The notes under the pieces were generated by a model. The model was not told the DNA's origin. It saw nothing but the letters and a program-made list of their open reading frames with translations, and did not search any database. The translations under genes and the position numbers were made by a program. A DNA stretch of 12,350 nucleotides, taken from NCBI GenBank assembly GCA_020201295.1, contig JAIVHA010000205.1, forward strand, positions 1-12,350, given 5' to 3'. Below are positions 1 to 7,244 of this stretch, one piece after another; position 1 is the first letter of the stretch; each line of letters starts with the position of its first letter. Origin of the DNA: Lysobacteraceae bacterium. Lineage in GTDB: Bacteria > Pseudomonadota > Gammaproteobacteria > DSM-19610.

Positions 1-142
1 GAAAAAGGTAGCCAAGAAAAAGGCTGCCAAGAAAAAGGTAGCCAAGAAGAAGGTTGCCAAAAAGAAAGTCGCGAAGAAAAAGGCCGCCAAGAAGAAGGTA
101 GCCAAGAAGAAGACCGCCAAGAAAAAGACCGCCCGCCGGTAG
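1..142 (+). CDS. Lysine-rich histone H1-like/AlgP-like nucleoprotein, C-terminal end (partial)
   Basis: Only the last 46 codons and the TAG stop are inside the window; the start lies upstream. The visible protein is almost wholly Lys, Ala, Val and Thr in a five-residue period (KKKVA, KKKAA, KKKTA), ending in Thr-Ala-Arg-Arg. Such basic repetitive tails are known from bacterial histone H1-like proteins and from AlgP of pseudomonads, which bind DNA non-specifically and influence nucleoid structure or gene expression. Only the tail is visible, so any N-terminal domain is unknown and the exact family is an inference. A strong terminator about 40 bases downstream suggests this is the last gene of its transcript. 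The tail is low in complexity at both DNA and protein level, so its length is likely to vary between strains. Confidence 0.75.
   Translation, partial: KKVAKKKAAKKKVAKKKVAKKKVAKKKAAKKKVAKKKTAKKKTARR
2..136 (+). repeat. Degenerate 15-bp tandem repeat inside the lysine-rich gene
   Basis: Nine consecutive 15-bp units can be read, each encoding a pentapeptide of three lysines, then Val, Ala or Thr, then Ala. Units differ mostly at third positions (AAA/AAG for Lys, GTA/GTT/GTC for Val) and in the Val/Ala/Thr codon. The protein period is therefore better conserved than the DNA, as expected under selection on the protein. The array begins before the window, so the total copy number is unknown. Confidence 0.8.
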
Positions 143-180
143 TCTTTGGACTGGTAAAATCACTGACAAATCAGTCAGTT

Positions 181-209
181 AAAAGGCCCGCCTCTGGCGG
201 GCCTTTTTT
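181..209 (+). terminator. Rho-independent terminator after the lysine-rich gene
   Basis: A perfect 12-bp inverted repeat (181-192 with 196-207) leaves a 3-nt loop (TCT at 193-195). The GC core of the stem is flanked by A residues on the left and a run of Ts on the right, the classic intrinsic terminator form. The A-tract on the left means it could also work on the minus strand. A small inverted repeat (ACTGAC at 162-167, GTCAGT at 174-179) sits just upstream and has no obvious role. Confidence 0.9.
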
Positions 210-264
210 ATGTCGGGCGCCCGCAGCATACCGCAAAAGCGCCTCTCTCCAGCGCCGGCCCACC

Positions 265-293
265 GTGCGGACGGGCCTTGTTTTGCGCATAAT
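265..293 (+). promoter_or_regulatory. Possible yajQ promoter
   Basis: CATAAT at 288-293 resembles a sigma-70 -10 box and lies about 30 bases before the yajQ start, after a strong terminator, so a promoter is expected here. No good -35 hexamer is visible 16-18 bases upstream (GTGCGG at the 17-base position). The call rests on the -10 box and the context only. Confidence 0.3.
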
Positions 294-324
294 GCCCCCC
301 TTCAGGAACAGCCGGAGAATCCCC

Positions 325-807
325 ATGCCCTCATTCGATGTCGTCTGCGAGATCGACCTGCACGAAGTCAGCAATGCCGTCGACCAGGCCAACCGCGAGG
401 TGAGCAGCCGCTTCGACTTCAAGGGCAGCAGCGCCCGGGTGGAGCAGAAGGAGGCGGAGCTGACCCTGCACGCGGACAACGAGTTTCAGCTCGGCCAGGT
501 CAAGGACATCCTGCACACCAAGCTGGCCAAGCGCCAGGTGGACATCCAGGCCCTGGAGGAAGGCAAGCTGGAGCAGAACATCAGCGCCGCGCGCCAGGTG
601 CTGACCGTACGCCAGGGGATCGACACGGACACCGCGCGCAAGGTGGTGAAGCAGGTCAAGGATGCCAAAATCAAGGTGCAGGCCGCCATCCAGGGCGACA
701 AGGTGCGGATCACGGGCAAGAAACGCGATGACCTGCAACAGGCCATCGCCCTGCTGCGCCAGGCCGATGTGGGCCTGCCGCTGCAGTACAACAATTTCCG
801 GGATTAG
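325..807 (+). CDS. yajQ: YajQ-family nucleotide/cyclic-di-GMP-binding protein
   Basis: This is a 160-residue cytosolic protein, close to the roughly 163 residues of E. coli YajQ. It opens with the conserved MPSFDVVCEIDLHEV stretch and keeps the family landmarks NAVDQANREVSSRFDFKGS (about residues 17-35), KVVKQVKDAKIKVQAAIQGD and VRITGKKRDDLQQAI, ending in LPLQYNNFRD. YajQ proteins have two ferredoxin-like domains. Xanthomonas and Pseudomonas members bind cyclic di-GMP and affect transcription of virulence genes; others were reported to bind tRNA or nucleotides. The ATG at 325 is chosen because the family begins there and GGAG stands about 8 bases upstream. The frame is open further upstream (to 265), but that extension does not match the family. 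The gene stands alone and runs convergently towards fabB. Confidence 0.95.
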   Translation: MPSFDVVCEIDLHEVSNAVDQANREVSSRFDFKGSSARVEQKEAELTLHADNEFQLGQVKDILHTKLAKRQVDIQALEEGKLEQNISAARQVLTVRQGIDTDTARKVVKQVKDAKIKVQAAIQGDKVRITGKKRDDLQQAIALLRQADVGLPLQYNNFRD

Positions 808-815
808 AGACCGGT

Positions 816-932
816 CTGTAGGAGCAGCCTTCGGCCGCGAACCGTCTCGGCCCTGGCACAGAGGGTTCGCGGCCATGCCCCAGGGCACTCTCTCGACCGC
901 TACGCGGTCTCACCTTGAGGCCGCTCCTACAG
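816..932. repeat. REP-like interspersed palindromic repeat, long copy
   Basis: The element is bounded by CTGTAGGAGC (816-825) and its exact reverse complement GCTCCTACAG (923-932). Inside are a GCAGCCTTCGGCCGCGAA-type arm and an inverted TTCGCGGCC arm, which would fold into nested hairpins. A shorter copy with the same ends lies at 3379-3432. This resembles REP elements common in gammaproteobacterial intergenic DNA. It fills the tail-to-tail gap between yajQ and fabB and could act as a bidirectional terminator or mRNA-end stabiliser, which is inference. Its right end overlaps the fabB stop codon, at 927-929. Confidence 0.8.
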
Positions 933-2138
933 GCGCCGGAACACCAGGCAGGCGTTGGTGCCACCGAAGCCGAAGCTGTTGGACATCACCGTATTGATGA
1001 CGGCCCCCTCCTTGCGACTGCGCAGGATGGGGAACCCTTCGGCGGCGGGGTCCAGCTCGGTGATATTGGCCGACTGGGCCAGGAAGCCCTTGTGCATCAT
1101 GAGCAGGGAATAGATGGCCTCGTGCACCCCGGCCGCACCCAGGGCATGGCCGGTCAGCGACTTGGTGGAACCGATACAGGGAGCCTGATCGCCGAATACC
1201 TCGCGGATGGCACCCAGTTCCTTGAGGTCCCCCACCGGGGTACTGGTACCGTGGGCATTGATGTAGTCGATGGGGGTGTCGATGCCAGCCATGGCCTGCT
1301 GCATGCAGCGCACCGCGCCCTCGCCCGAGGGCGCCACCATGTCGTAGCCGTCGGAGGTCGCCCCGTAGCCCACCAGTTCGGCATGGATACGGGCACCGCG
1401 CTTGCGGGCATGCTCGAGCTCCTCCAGTACCAGTACCCCGCCACCACCGGAGATGGCGAAGCCGTCGCGGGTCACGTCATAGGGGCGGGAGGCGGTGGTC
1501 GGGCGGTCATTGTACTTGCTGGACAGGGCACCCATGGCATCGAACAGCAGGGTCATGCTCCAGTGCACCTCCTCGCCACCGCCGGCGAACACCAGGTCCT
1601 GCTTGCCGAGCTGGATCTGCTCCATGGCGTTACCGATGCAGTGGGCGCTGGTGGAACAGGCGGAGCTGATGGAGTAGTTCACACCCTTGATCTTGAAGGG
1701 GGTGGCCAGGCAGGCGGAATTGGTGCTGGACATGGTGCGCGGCACCATGAAGGGTCCCACCTTGCGGGCGCCCTTCTCGCGCAGCAGGTCCACCGCCAGG
1801 GTCACATTGGCGGTGGAGGCGCCGCCGGAACCCATGATCAACCCGATGCGCGGGTCGGAGATTTCGGCCTGCGTGAGGCCAGCGTCGGCAATGGCCTCCT
1901 GCATGGCGATGTAGTTGAAGGCAGCGCTATCGCCCATGAAGCGGCGCAGCTTGCGGTCGATATGCTCATCCGGATTCAGCTTGATGGAGCCGTCCACATG
2001 GCTGCGGAAGCCCAGTTCCGCATAGGTATCATTGAAGGTGATGCCGGAACGGGCATCCCACAGGGAGTCGGCCACTTGCTGCTGGTTGTTGCCGATGCTG
2101 GAGACGATGCCCATACCGGTGACGACGACACGACGCAT
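927..2138 (-). CDS. fabB: 3-oxoacyl-[acyl-carrier-protein] synthase I (FabB)
   Basis: FabB condenses malonyl-ACP with acyl-ACP and elongates the cis-3-decenoyl-ACP made by FabA, so it is required for unsaturated fatty acid synthesis. The 403-residue product matches the family length (E. coli 406). It shows RRVVVTGMGIVSSIGNN at the N-terminus, the active-site Cys at about residue 161 in NYSISSACSTSAHCIGN, His296 in NAHGTSTPVGD and His331 in LTGHALGAAG after Lys326, and the Gly-rich NSFGFGGTNA near the end. The ATG at 2138 is preferred over the in-frame TTG at 2144 because the family starts there and an AGGG Shine-Dalgarno sits 8 bases before it. That Shine-Dalgarno overlaps the fabA stop (TAGGG), so translation is probably coupled to fabA. 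The TAG stop lies within the terminal repeat of a REP-like element. Confidence 0.97.
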   Translation of the reverse strand: MRRVVVTGMGIVSSIGNNQQQVADSLWDARSGITFNDTYAELGFRSHVDGSIKLNPDEHIDRKLRRFMGDSAAFNYIAMQEAIADAGLTQAEISDPRIGLIMGSGGASTANVTLAVDLLREKGARKVGPFMVPRTMSSTNSACLATPFKIKGVNYSISSACSTSAHCIGNAMEQIQLGKQDLVFAGGGEEVHWSMTLLFDAMGALSSKYNDRPTTASRPYDVTRDGFAISGGGGVLVLEELEHARKRGARIHAELVGYGATSDGYDMVAPSGEGAVRCMQQAMAGIDTPIDYINAHGTSTPVGDLKELGAIREVFGDQAPCIGSTKSLTGHALGAAGVHEAIYSLLMMHKGFLAQSANITELDPAAEGFPILRSRKEGAVINTVMSNSFGFGGTNACLVFRRL

Positions 2139-2147
2139 AGCCAAACC

Positions 2148-2663
2148 CTAGAAATCGTCCGTTGAGGTAAACAGACCCACGCGCAAGCCCTTGGCATTGT
2201 AGATCTCGCGACCGTCCACCTCCATGGTGGCGTCGGCGATGCCCATGTAGAGCTTGCGCTGGATCACGCGCTTGAGATCGATGCGGTAGGTCACCAGCTT
2301 GTTCTTCGGGGTCACCTGGCCGGTGAACTTCACTTCCCCGGAACCCAGGGCACGGCCGCGGCCGGGACCGCCGATCCAGCCCAGGAAGAACCCGATCAGC
2401 TGCCACATGGCATCCAGCCCCAGGCAGCCCGGCATGACCGGGTCGGACTCGAAATGACAGCCGAAGAACCAGAGCTCCGGGTTGATGTCCAGCTCGGCGA
2501 TGATCTGCCCCTTGCCGGCGCTGCCGCCCGTGTCGCTGATATGAGTAATGCGATCGAACATGAGCATGGGTGGCAGCGGCAGCCGGGCATTGCCGGGACC
2601 GAACAGTTCACCATGGCCACATTGCAGAAGTTCATCGCGGGAAAACTGCTCTTGTCTGGACAT
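2148..2663 (-). CDS. fabA: 3-hydroxydecanoyl-ACP dehydratase/isomerase (FabA)
   Basis: FabA dehydrates 3-hydroxydecanoyl-ACP and isomerises trans-2- to cis-3-decenoyl-ACP, the branch point to unsaturated fatty acids in many gammaproteobacteria. The product has 171 residues (E. coli 172). The hot-dog fold active site is evident: His70 in FFGCHFESDPVMPG and Asp84 in CLGLDAMWQL, at the same numbering as E. coli. Other landmarks are PLPPMLMFDRI near the N-terminus, GSGEVKFTGQV and a C-terminal YNAKGLRVGLF. The gene is followed after nine bases by the fabB ATG, forming the usual fabAB operon. The ATG at 2663 gives the normal length; the ribosome-binding site is weak (an AGG about 15 bases upstream). 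Confidence 0.97.
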   Translation of the reverse strand: MSRQEQFSRDELLQCGHGELFGPGNARLPLPPMLMFDRITHISDTGGSAGKGQIIAELDINPELWFFGCHFESDPVMPGCLGLDAMWQLIGFFLGWIGGPGRGRALGSGEVKFTGQVTPKNKLVTYRIDLKRVIQRKLYMGIADATMEVDGREIYNAKGLRVGLFTSTDDF

Positions 2664-2760
2664 GCGTTTGAAGGTTGCCTGTATGTGGGGCGCCGGTAGC
2701 CGACACTCTAGGCGGATGGCCCGATGAGTGCCTTGCGCTGGATCAAATCATAAGGGCGGT

Positions 2761-2789
2761 ATTCTAGTCGAGTCCCTGCCGCGGAGAAA
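2761..2789 (-). promoter_or_regulatory. Candidate fabAB promoter
   Basis: On the minus strand TAGAAT (2766-2761) resembles a -10 box, with TTTCTC (2789-2784) 17 bases upstream as a poor -35 box. This places transcription about 95 bases before the fabA ATG. In E. coli fabA is controlled by FadR and FabR. I could not recognise a convincing operator for either here, so only the core promoter is proposed, at low confidence. Confidence 0.35.
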
Positions 2790-2952
2790 GGATATCTGGC
2801 AAATGCTTATATAAATCATCATGAAAACAGCCGAAAACCGGGGCTTTCCCGCCCCTGGCAACCGGCTTGATTTGACCGTGCGCCTGTTCCATCATCCCCA
2901 TCTGCCGATTTTCCGGCGCCCCATCCCGGGACCCCATCAAGGAGTTATCAGA

Positions 2953-3288
2953 GTGACGGAACTCTCCTTTGCCGTGCGCGCCGCCCAATTGCTGGACCAG
3001 ATCCTCGAACAGCTGGAGGCCATCGATGCCCTCGAAGACCTGGAAATGGACCTCGTCGACGGCGTGCTGACCGTGACCTTCGACGACGGTGGCAAGATCA
3101 TCATCAACCGCCAGGAAGCGACGGAGCAGATCTGGGTGGCCTCACCACTGGGACCTGCCCACTTCAACTTTGATGCCGCGGAAAACCAGTGGGTCAATGA
3201 CCGTAGCGGTGAGAGCCTGGCCGGCACCCTGGAACGCGCCTTCAGCGAAAAGATGCGCGAGGAGATCGAGCTGGAGGGCGGGTTCTAG
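2953..3288 (+). CDS. cyaY: Iron-sulfur cluster assembly frataxin-like protein CyaY
   Basis: CyaY is the bacterial frataxin: a small acidic iron-binding protein that associates with IscS and modulates cytosolic Fe-S cluster assembly. The product is 111 residues (E. coli 106). The first helix carries an acidic ridge (Glu and Asp residues between about 19 and 36). It is followed by the family core: DGVLTVTFDDGGKIIINRQE (37-55), the strand QIWVASPLGPAHF and WVNDRSGES. The GTG at 2953 is chosen because AAGGAG at 2939-2944 lies 8 bases upstream and the family starts at this point. The frame is open to an ATG at 2821, but those 44 extra residues do not look like frataxin and would make the protein far too long. 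The gene is divergent from fabA and convergent with hrpA. Confidence 0.92.
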   Translation: MTELSFAVRAAQLLDQILEQLEAIDALEDLEMDLVDGVLTVTFDDGGKIIINRQEATEQIWVASPLGPAHFNFDAAENQWVNDRSGESLAGTLERAFSEKMREEIELEGGF

Positions 3289-3378
3289 GCAAACCCTGAA
3301 ATCCTTATACCAGCCGCTTGTGGCGCCCTTCCGCAAACATGGCTGGTTTTCACGGGCGACGCAGTCCAAGGAGGCCGC

Positions 3379-3432
3379 CTGTAGGAGCGGGCTTTGCCCG
3401 CGATGGTTCGCGGCCGAAGGCCGCTCCTACAG
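3379..3432. repeat. REP-like interspersed palindromic repeat, short copy
   Basis: A 54-bp element bounded by CTGTAGGAGC and GCTCCTACAG, the same ends as the long copy at 816-932. Two inner hairpins are visible: CGGGCTTTGCCCG and GCGGCCGAAGGCCGC, enclosed by an outer stem GTAGGAGCGG/CCGCTCCTAC. It lies in the convergent gap between cyaY and hrpA. A short T run follows it on the + strand (about 3437-3442), so it may end the cyaY transcript, which is inference. Confidence 0.85.
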
Positions 3433-3478
3433 CGCTATTTTTACAATGATTGGGCTATTTCAGAATTCAGCCCTTTTG

Positions 3479-4369
3479 TCAGATCGAGGTCCGCTCCGCC
3501 TTCCAGGCCTTGTCGATCCGCTCCGGCGACACCTTCATCGAGGTCTTCAGTTCCTGGGCGAACAGGGACACCCGCAGCTCCTCCACCAGCCAACGGTACT
3601 CCACCAGCTCCAGCGGAGGACATTCGAATTTCCCCACGGCCGCGAAGGCACTCCGATAGCGCTCCACCCGCGGGGCCAGCAAGCGTGCCTGCTGGCGGTC
3701 CCGGGGGGGATTGCGCGGCAGCTTCTCCCAGCGCAGCCGCATGGCCTTGAGAAAGCGCGCCAGCTGCGGCAGCCAGACATAGGGCGTGGCGGCCACGAAA
3801 CCGGGGTACACCAGTTCATCCAGTTGCGCGCGCAGCTCCGCCGCCGTTTCCAGCCAGGCCGGCTGCAACTTGCCCTTGAGCATCCGGCTCACCAGGTGAT
3901 ATTCCTCCAGCGCCGGGGCCAACCAGCCGCAGATTTCATTGGCAGTGGCCAGCAGACTTCCCTCGCCCTCCCGGGCACTGGCCAGGAATGCGTCCTGCGT
4001 GCGCGGCACCTCCCCGTCCGCCAGGAAGGCCTGCTGCAGCACCGCCTGCAGGATGTCTTCCTTCAACTGGGCGCAACTGCCCAACGGCGCGAAGCACAGG
4101 CACAGGGCGTCGATACCCGGCAGGTGGCGCTGCACCTCCTTCACCGTGCGCAGGCAGTGGCGGCGCAACAGTGCCAGCACACCGGCACGATGGCACCAGG
4201 CAGCTTCGCGGGGCGTATCGAACAGGCGCAGGTCGACACCCTCCTTGCCCACTGCCAGCGCCGGATAGCCGCGCACCTGCACCCCGGCCTGATCCAGGCG
4301 CACGAACTCCGGCAGGTCACCACAATCCCAGTCACTCAGGCCGCTGCGCTCCCAGCGACTGTCCGGCAA
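3479..4369 (-). CDS. hrpA: C-terminal fragment of a split HrpA (DUF3418 region)
   Basis: This 296-codon frame encodes the C-terminal portion of an HrpA-type helicase. SGLSDWDCGDLPEFVRL at the start matches the point where the HrpA tail resumes with a W-x-x-G-x-LPE pattern. YPALAVGKEGVDLRLFDTP, LVYPGFVAATP, PPRDRQQA and the terminal EYRWLVEELRVSLFAQEL are hallmarks of the family's end. It overlaps the upstream hrpA frame (ending at 4332) by 38 bases in a different frame. The only possible start is a TTG at 4369 with no clear Shine-Dalgarno, so independent translation is doubtful. It is best read as the detached tail of one broken or mis-assembled hrpA. About 80-90 residues that normally lie before W-x-x-G-x-LPE are absent from both frames (inferred from recalled homologues). 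Confidence 0.85.
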   Translation of the reverse strand: MPDSRWERSGLSDWDCGDLPEFVRLDQAGVQVRGYPALAVGKEGVDLRLFDTPREAAWCHRAGVLALLRRHCLRTVKEVQRHLPGIDALCLCFAPLGSCAQLKEDILQAVLQQAFLADGEVPRTQDAFLASAREGEGSLLATANEICGWLAPALEEYHLVSRMLKGKLQPAWLETAAELRAQLDELVYPGFVAATPYVWLPQLARFLKAMRLRWEKLPRNPPRDRQQARLLAPRVERYRSAFAAVGKFECPPLELVEYRWLVEELRVSLFAQELKTSMKVSPERIDKAWKAERTSI

Positions 4370-7115
4370 ACTCGGGCACCGGCACGAAATGACGTCGCTG
4401 CTGCTTGGGCAGGCTCTTGATGAGCAGGGTCAGCTTTTCCTCCAGCAGGCCCGGCACCAGCCACTCGAAGGACGCGGGGCGCAGCTGGTTCAGGGCCGCC
4501 AGCGGCACCGTCACCGTCATGCCGTCGTCCTCCTCACCCGGTTCGAAGCGATAGCGTACCGGCAGCCGCAGGCCCTGCCATTCCAGCTGGGCAGGAAACT
4601 GGCGGGTATCGATGGCCTCCTCCTGTGCCAGCAACGCCTCGCGGGCGAAGTACAGGCAACGCGGGTCCTCGCGCTCCGCCTGCTTGCGCCAGTGTTCGAA
4701 GGCCACCTGGTCGTGGATGCCGGCGGGCAGGCGCGCGTCATAGAAGGCGTACAGTTCCTCCTCGCTCACCAGCAGGTCGCGGCGCCTTGCCCGTGCCTCC
4801 AGTTCCAGTACCTCGGCCACCAGGGCGCGGTTGTGGGTCATGAATCGTCCCGGGGTCCCAAGCTGGCCCGCCACCAGGGCCTCGCGGATGAACAGTTCAC
4901 GGGACAGCACCGGGTCGATGGGGCCGTAGTTCACCCGCCGCTGCGTGACGACGGGCAGGCCATAGAGGGTCACCCGCTCGCGCGCCACCACCTGGCCGGC
5001 CCGCTTCTCCCAGTGCGGTTCCCCATGGCTGCGCTTGACCAATCCCGCCGCCAGCGGCTCCACCCAGCGCGGCTCGACGACCGCCAGGGTGCGCGCATAG
5101 CGCTTGCCGGTCTCCACCAGCTCGGCCGCCATGATCCATTGGGGGCGTTTTTTCACCAGCACCGAGCCGGGAAACAGCTCCAGCTTGAGGTTGCGCGCGC
5201 CCGTGTACTCACGCTCCGCCGTCTTCATGGCGATATTGCCCAGCAGGCCGCTCAGCAGGGCGCGGTGGATGGCATCCGGCTCCGCCTCCTCCTGGTTGAG
5301 GCGCAGGCCCATGTCCGTCACCAGGCGCTGCAACTGACGCTCCACCTCGTGCCACTCGCGCATGCGCACGTAGGAGATGAAGTGTTGCTGGCACCACTTG
5401 CGCAGTTTGTTCTGCGACAGGTGGCGGGCCTGTTCGTGGTAGGCGTTCCACAGGTTCAGGTAGCCGAGGAAATCCGAGTACGGGACCGCGAACAGGCGGT
5501 GCTTCTCATCGGCCGCCTGGGCCTTGTCCAGAGGCCGCTCGCGCGGGTCCTGGACCGACAGGGCGGCGGCGATGACCAGCACTTCACGCAGGCACAGCTC
5601 CTCGCGGGCGGCCAGGATCATACGCCCGATGCGCGGGTCGACCGGCAGCCGCGCCAGCTGGCGGCCCCGCTCCGTGAGCCGCTGGCCTTCGTCCACGGCG
5701 CCCAGTTCCTGCAGCAGTTTGAAACCGTCGCGCACGAAACGCGCATCGGGGGCCTCCACGAAGGGAAAGTCCTCCACGGCGCCAAGCCCGAGGGCGCTCA
5801 TCTGCAGGATCACCGCCGCCAGGTTGGTGCGCAGGATCTCGGGCTCGGTGAAGGCCGGGCGGGCGGCGAAATCCTCCTCGCTGTAGAGGCGGATGCAGAT
5901 GCCCGCCGCCACCCGGCCGCAGCGGCCGGCGCGCTGGTCGGCGGCGGCCCGGGAGATCTTCTCGATGGGCAGGCGCTGCACCTTGCTGCGGTAGCTGTAG
6001 CGGCTGAGGCGCGCCAGGCCCGTATCCACCACGTAGCGGATACCCGGCACCGTGAGCGAGGTCTCCGCCACGTTGGTGGCCAGCACGATGCGCCGGCCCC
6101 GGTGGGGCCGGAACACCGCCTGCTGCTGGCTGGCGGACAGGCGCGCGTACAGGGGCAGCACTTCGGTGTGGGGCGGGTGATGCTTGCGCAATAGCTCTGC
6201 CGCCTCGCGGATGTCGCGCTCGCCGGACAGGAACACCAGCACGTCGCCATCCCCTTCCCGCGCCAGCTCGTCCACGGCATCGAGCAGTGCCTGGCCACGG
6301 TCGCGGTCCTGATCTTCCTCGTCATCGCCCCGCAGAGGCCGGTAGCGGAGCTCTACCGGATAGGTGCGACCAGATACCTCGATCACCGGCGCGTTGCTGA
6401 AATGGCGCGAGAAGCGCTCTGGATCGATGGTCGCGGAGGTGATAATGAGTTTCAGGTCGGGGCGACGCGGCAACAGCTGCTTGAGATAGCCGAGCAGAAA
6501 ATCGACATTGAGACTGCGTTCGTGGGCCTCGTCGATGATGAAGGTGTCGTACTGCAACAGGTCGGGGTCGCCCTGGGTCTCCGCCAGCAGAATGCCGTCG
6601 GTCATGATCTTCAGAAAGGTCTGCTCGCCCACCTGGTCATGAAAGCGCATCTTGCAGCCCACCGCCTGGCCAACGCGGGAATGCAGTTCTTCCGCCACCC
6701 TTGCCGCCAGGCTGCGCGCGGCAATGCGCCGCGGCTGGGTATGGCCGATGAGGCCATCGACGCCACGGCCCAGTTCCAGGCAGATCTTGGGCAGCTGGGT
6801 GGTCTTGCCGGAGCCGGTCTCGCCGCAGACGATGATCACCGGATGGGCGGCGATGGCGGCGCGCAACTCCGCGCGGCGCGCCACCACCGGAAGCGCAAGG
6901 GCGTACTCCGGGGACGGCAGTGCCGCCAGGCGGGCCGCGCGCCGGGTCGTAGCCGTCTCCAGGTCACGGGCGAGGGCGCGCAGGCCACGGTCGACGGGCT
7001 GGGCGGCGCGGGCGCGCCGCCGCAGGCCCTGCCAGCGCTTGCGCAGCAGCGGTCGCAACTGCAACGGGCACAGGTCGATGAGCGGCTCGAGTCGGTCGAG
7101 TTCAGCGACGGGCAT
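4332..7115 (-). CDS. hrpA: ATP-dependent RNA helicase HrpA, N-terminal and core part (frameshifted)
   Basis: HrpA is a DEAH-box RNA helicase; in E. coli it acts in mRNA processing and rescue of stalled ribosomes. This 927-residue product has Walker A GETGSGKT at 98-105, motif Ia TQPRRIAARS, motif II DEAH at 195-198, motif III SAT at 227-229 and motif VI QRAGRCGR. The helicase-associated and OB-fold regions follow. It stops soon after LIKSLPKQQRRHFVPVPEFA, where homologues run on for several hundred residues; that continuation lies in another frame at 3479-4369. The two pieces total about 1,210 residues against 1,300 for E. coli HrpA. The ATG at 7115 is chosen because it gives an E. coli-like N-terminus and has GAAGG 11 bases upstream; the frame is open to 7211. 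The ATPase core is intact, so a truncated helicase could still be made. Confidence 0.93.
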   Translation of the reverse strand: MPVAELDRLEPLIDLCPLQLRPLLRKRWQGLRRRARAAQPVDRGLRALARDLETATTRRAARLAALPSPEYALALPVVARRAELRAAIAAHPVIIVCGETGSGKTTQLPKICLELGRGVDGLIGHTQPRRIAARSLAARVAEELHSRVGQAVGCKMRFHDQVGEQTFLKIMTDGILLAETQGDPDLLQYDTFIIDEAHERSLNVDFLLGYLKQLLPRRPDLKLIITSATIDPERFSRHFSNAPVIEVSGRTYPVELRYRPLRGDDEEDQDRDRGQALLDAVDELAREGDGDVLVFLSGERDIREAAELLRKHHPPHTEVLPLYARLSASQQQAVFRPHRGRRIVLATNVAETSLTVPGIRYVVDTGLARLSRYSYRSKVQRLPIEKISRAAADQRAGRCGRVAAGICIRLYSEEDFAARPAFTEPEILRTNLAAVILQMSALGLGAVEDFPFVEAPDARFVRDGFKLLQELGAVDEGQRLTERGRQLARLPVDPRIGRMILAAREELCLREVLVIAAALSVQDPRERPLDKAQAADEKHRLFAVPYSDFLGYLNLWNAYHEQARHLSQNKLRKWCQQHFISYVRMREWHEVERQLQRLVTDMGLRLNQEEAEPDAIHRALLSGLLGNIAMKTAEREYTGARNLKLELFPGSVLVKKRPQWIMAAELVETGKRYARTLAVVEPRWVEPLAAGLVKRSHGEPHWEKRAGQVVARERVTLYGLPVVTQRRVNYGPIDPVLSRELFIREALVAGQLGTPGRFMTHNRALVAEVLELEARARRRDLLVSEEELYAFYDARLPAGIHDQVAFEHWRKQAEREDPRCLYFAREALLAQEEAIDTRQFPAQLEWQGLRLPVRYRFEPGEEDDGMTVTVPLAALNQLRPASFEWLVPGLLEEKLTLLIKSLPKQQRRHFVPVPEFAGQSLGAQRPE

Positions 7116-7205
7116 ACACAGTGGAACCTTCGGAGGAAACCGGCATTCTAACATTGGCGACCCGCGGCGAGCCTGCTCCCGCTGGTGGCCGGTCACCGGG
7201 CTGCC

Positions 7206-7211
7206 GTACAA
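7206..7211 (+). promoter_or_regulatory. Candidate -10 box for the DsrE-like gene
   Basis: TACAAT at 7206-7211 is a five-of-six match to the sigma-70 -10 consensus and lies 33 bases before the ATG at 7245, in the divergent gap with hrpA. No good -35 hexamer is seen at 16-18 bases upstream. Its position makes it the likely promoter region for the downstream gene. Confidence 0.35.
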
Positions 7212-7244
7212 TCACGCCCTCATCACCTGAACGAGTTGCTCATC

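Noticed and set aside
915..2165. 416-codon open frame on the + strand opposite fabB
   Set aside because: It mirrors FabB codon by codon, is rich in Gly/His/Ala and has no recognisable domain.
2733..2746. TTGCGCTGGATCAA, similar to an Fnr/Anr box
   Set aside because: One half-site is perfect but the other matches only 3 of 5. The site would lie downstream of the proposed fabA start of transcription and far from any cyaY promoter, so function is not supported.
2810..2815. TATAAA as a cyaY promoter -10 box
   Set aside because: The hexamer is good, but no -35 box is visible at 16-18 bases and the leader would exceed 130 bases. It is possible but not strong enough to list.
2821..2952. Extension of CyaY to an upstream ATG
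   Set aside because: The 44 extra residues do not resemble frataxin, and a strong AAGGAG precedes the GTG at 2953.
4389..6194. 601-codon open frame on the + strand opposite hrpA
   Set aside because: It is antisense to the helicase core, whose motifs are unmistakable. Its translation is His/Gln/Leu-rich with no domain, as expected from the complement of GC-rich coding DNA.
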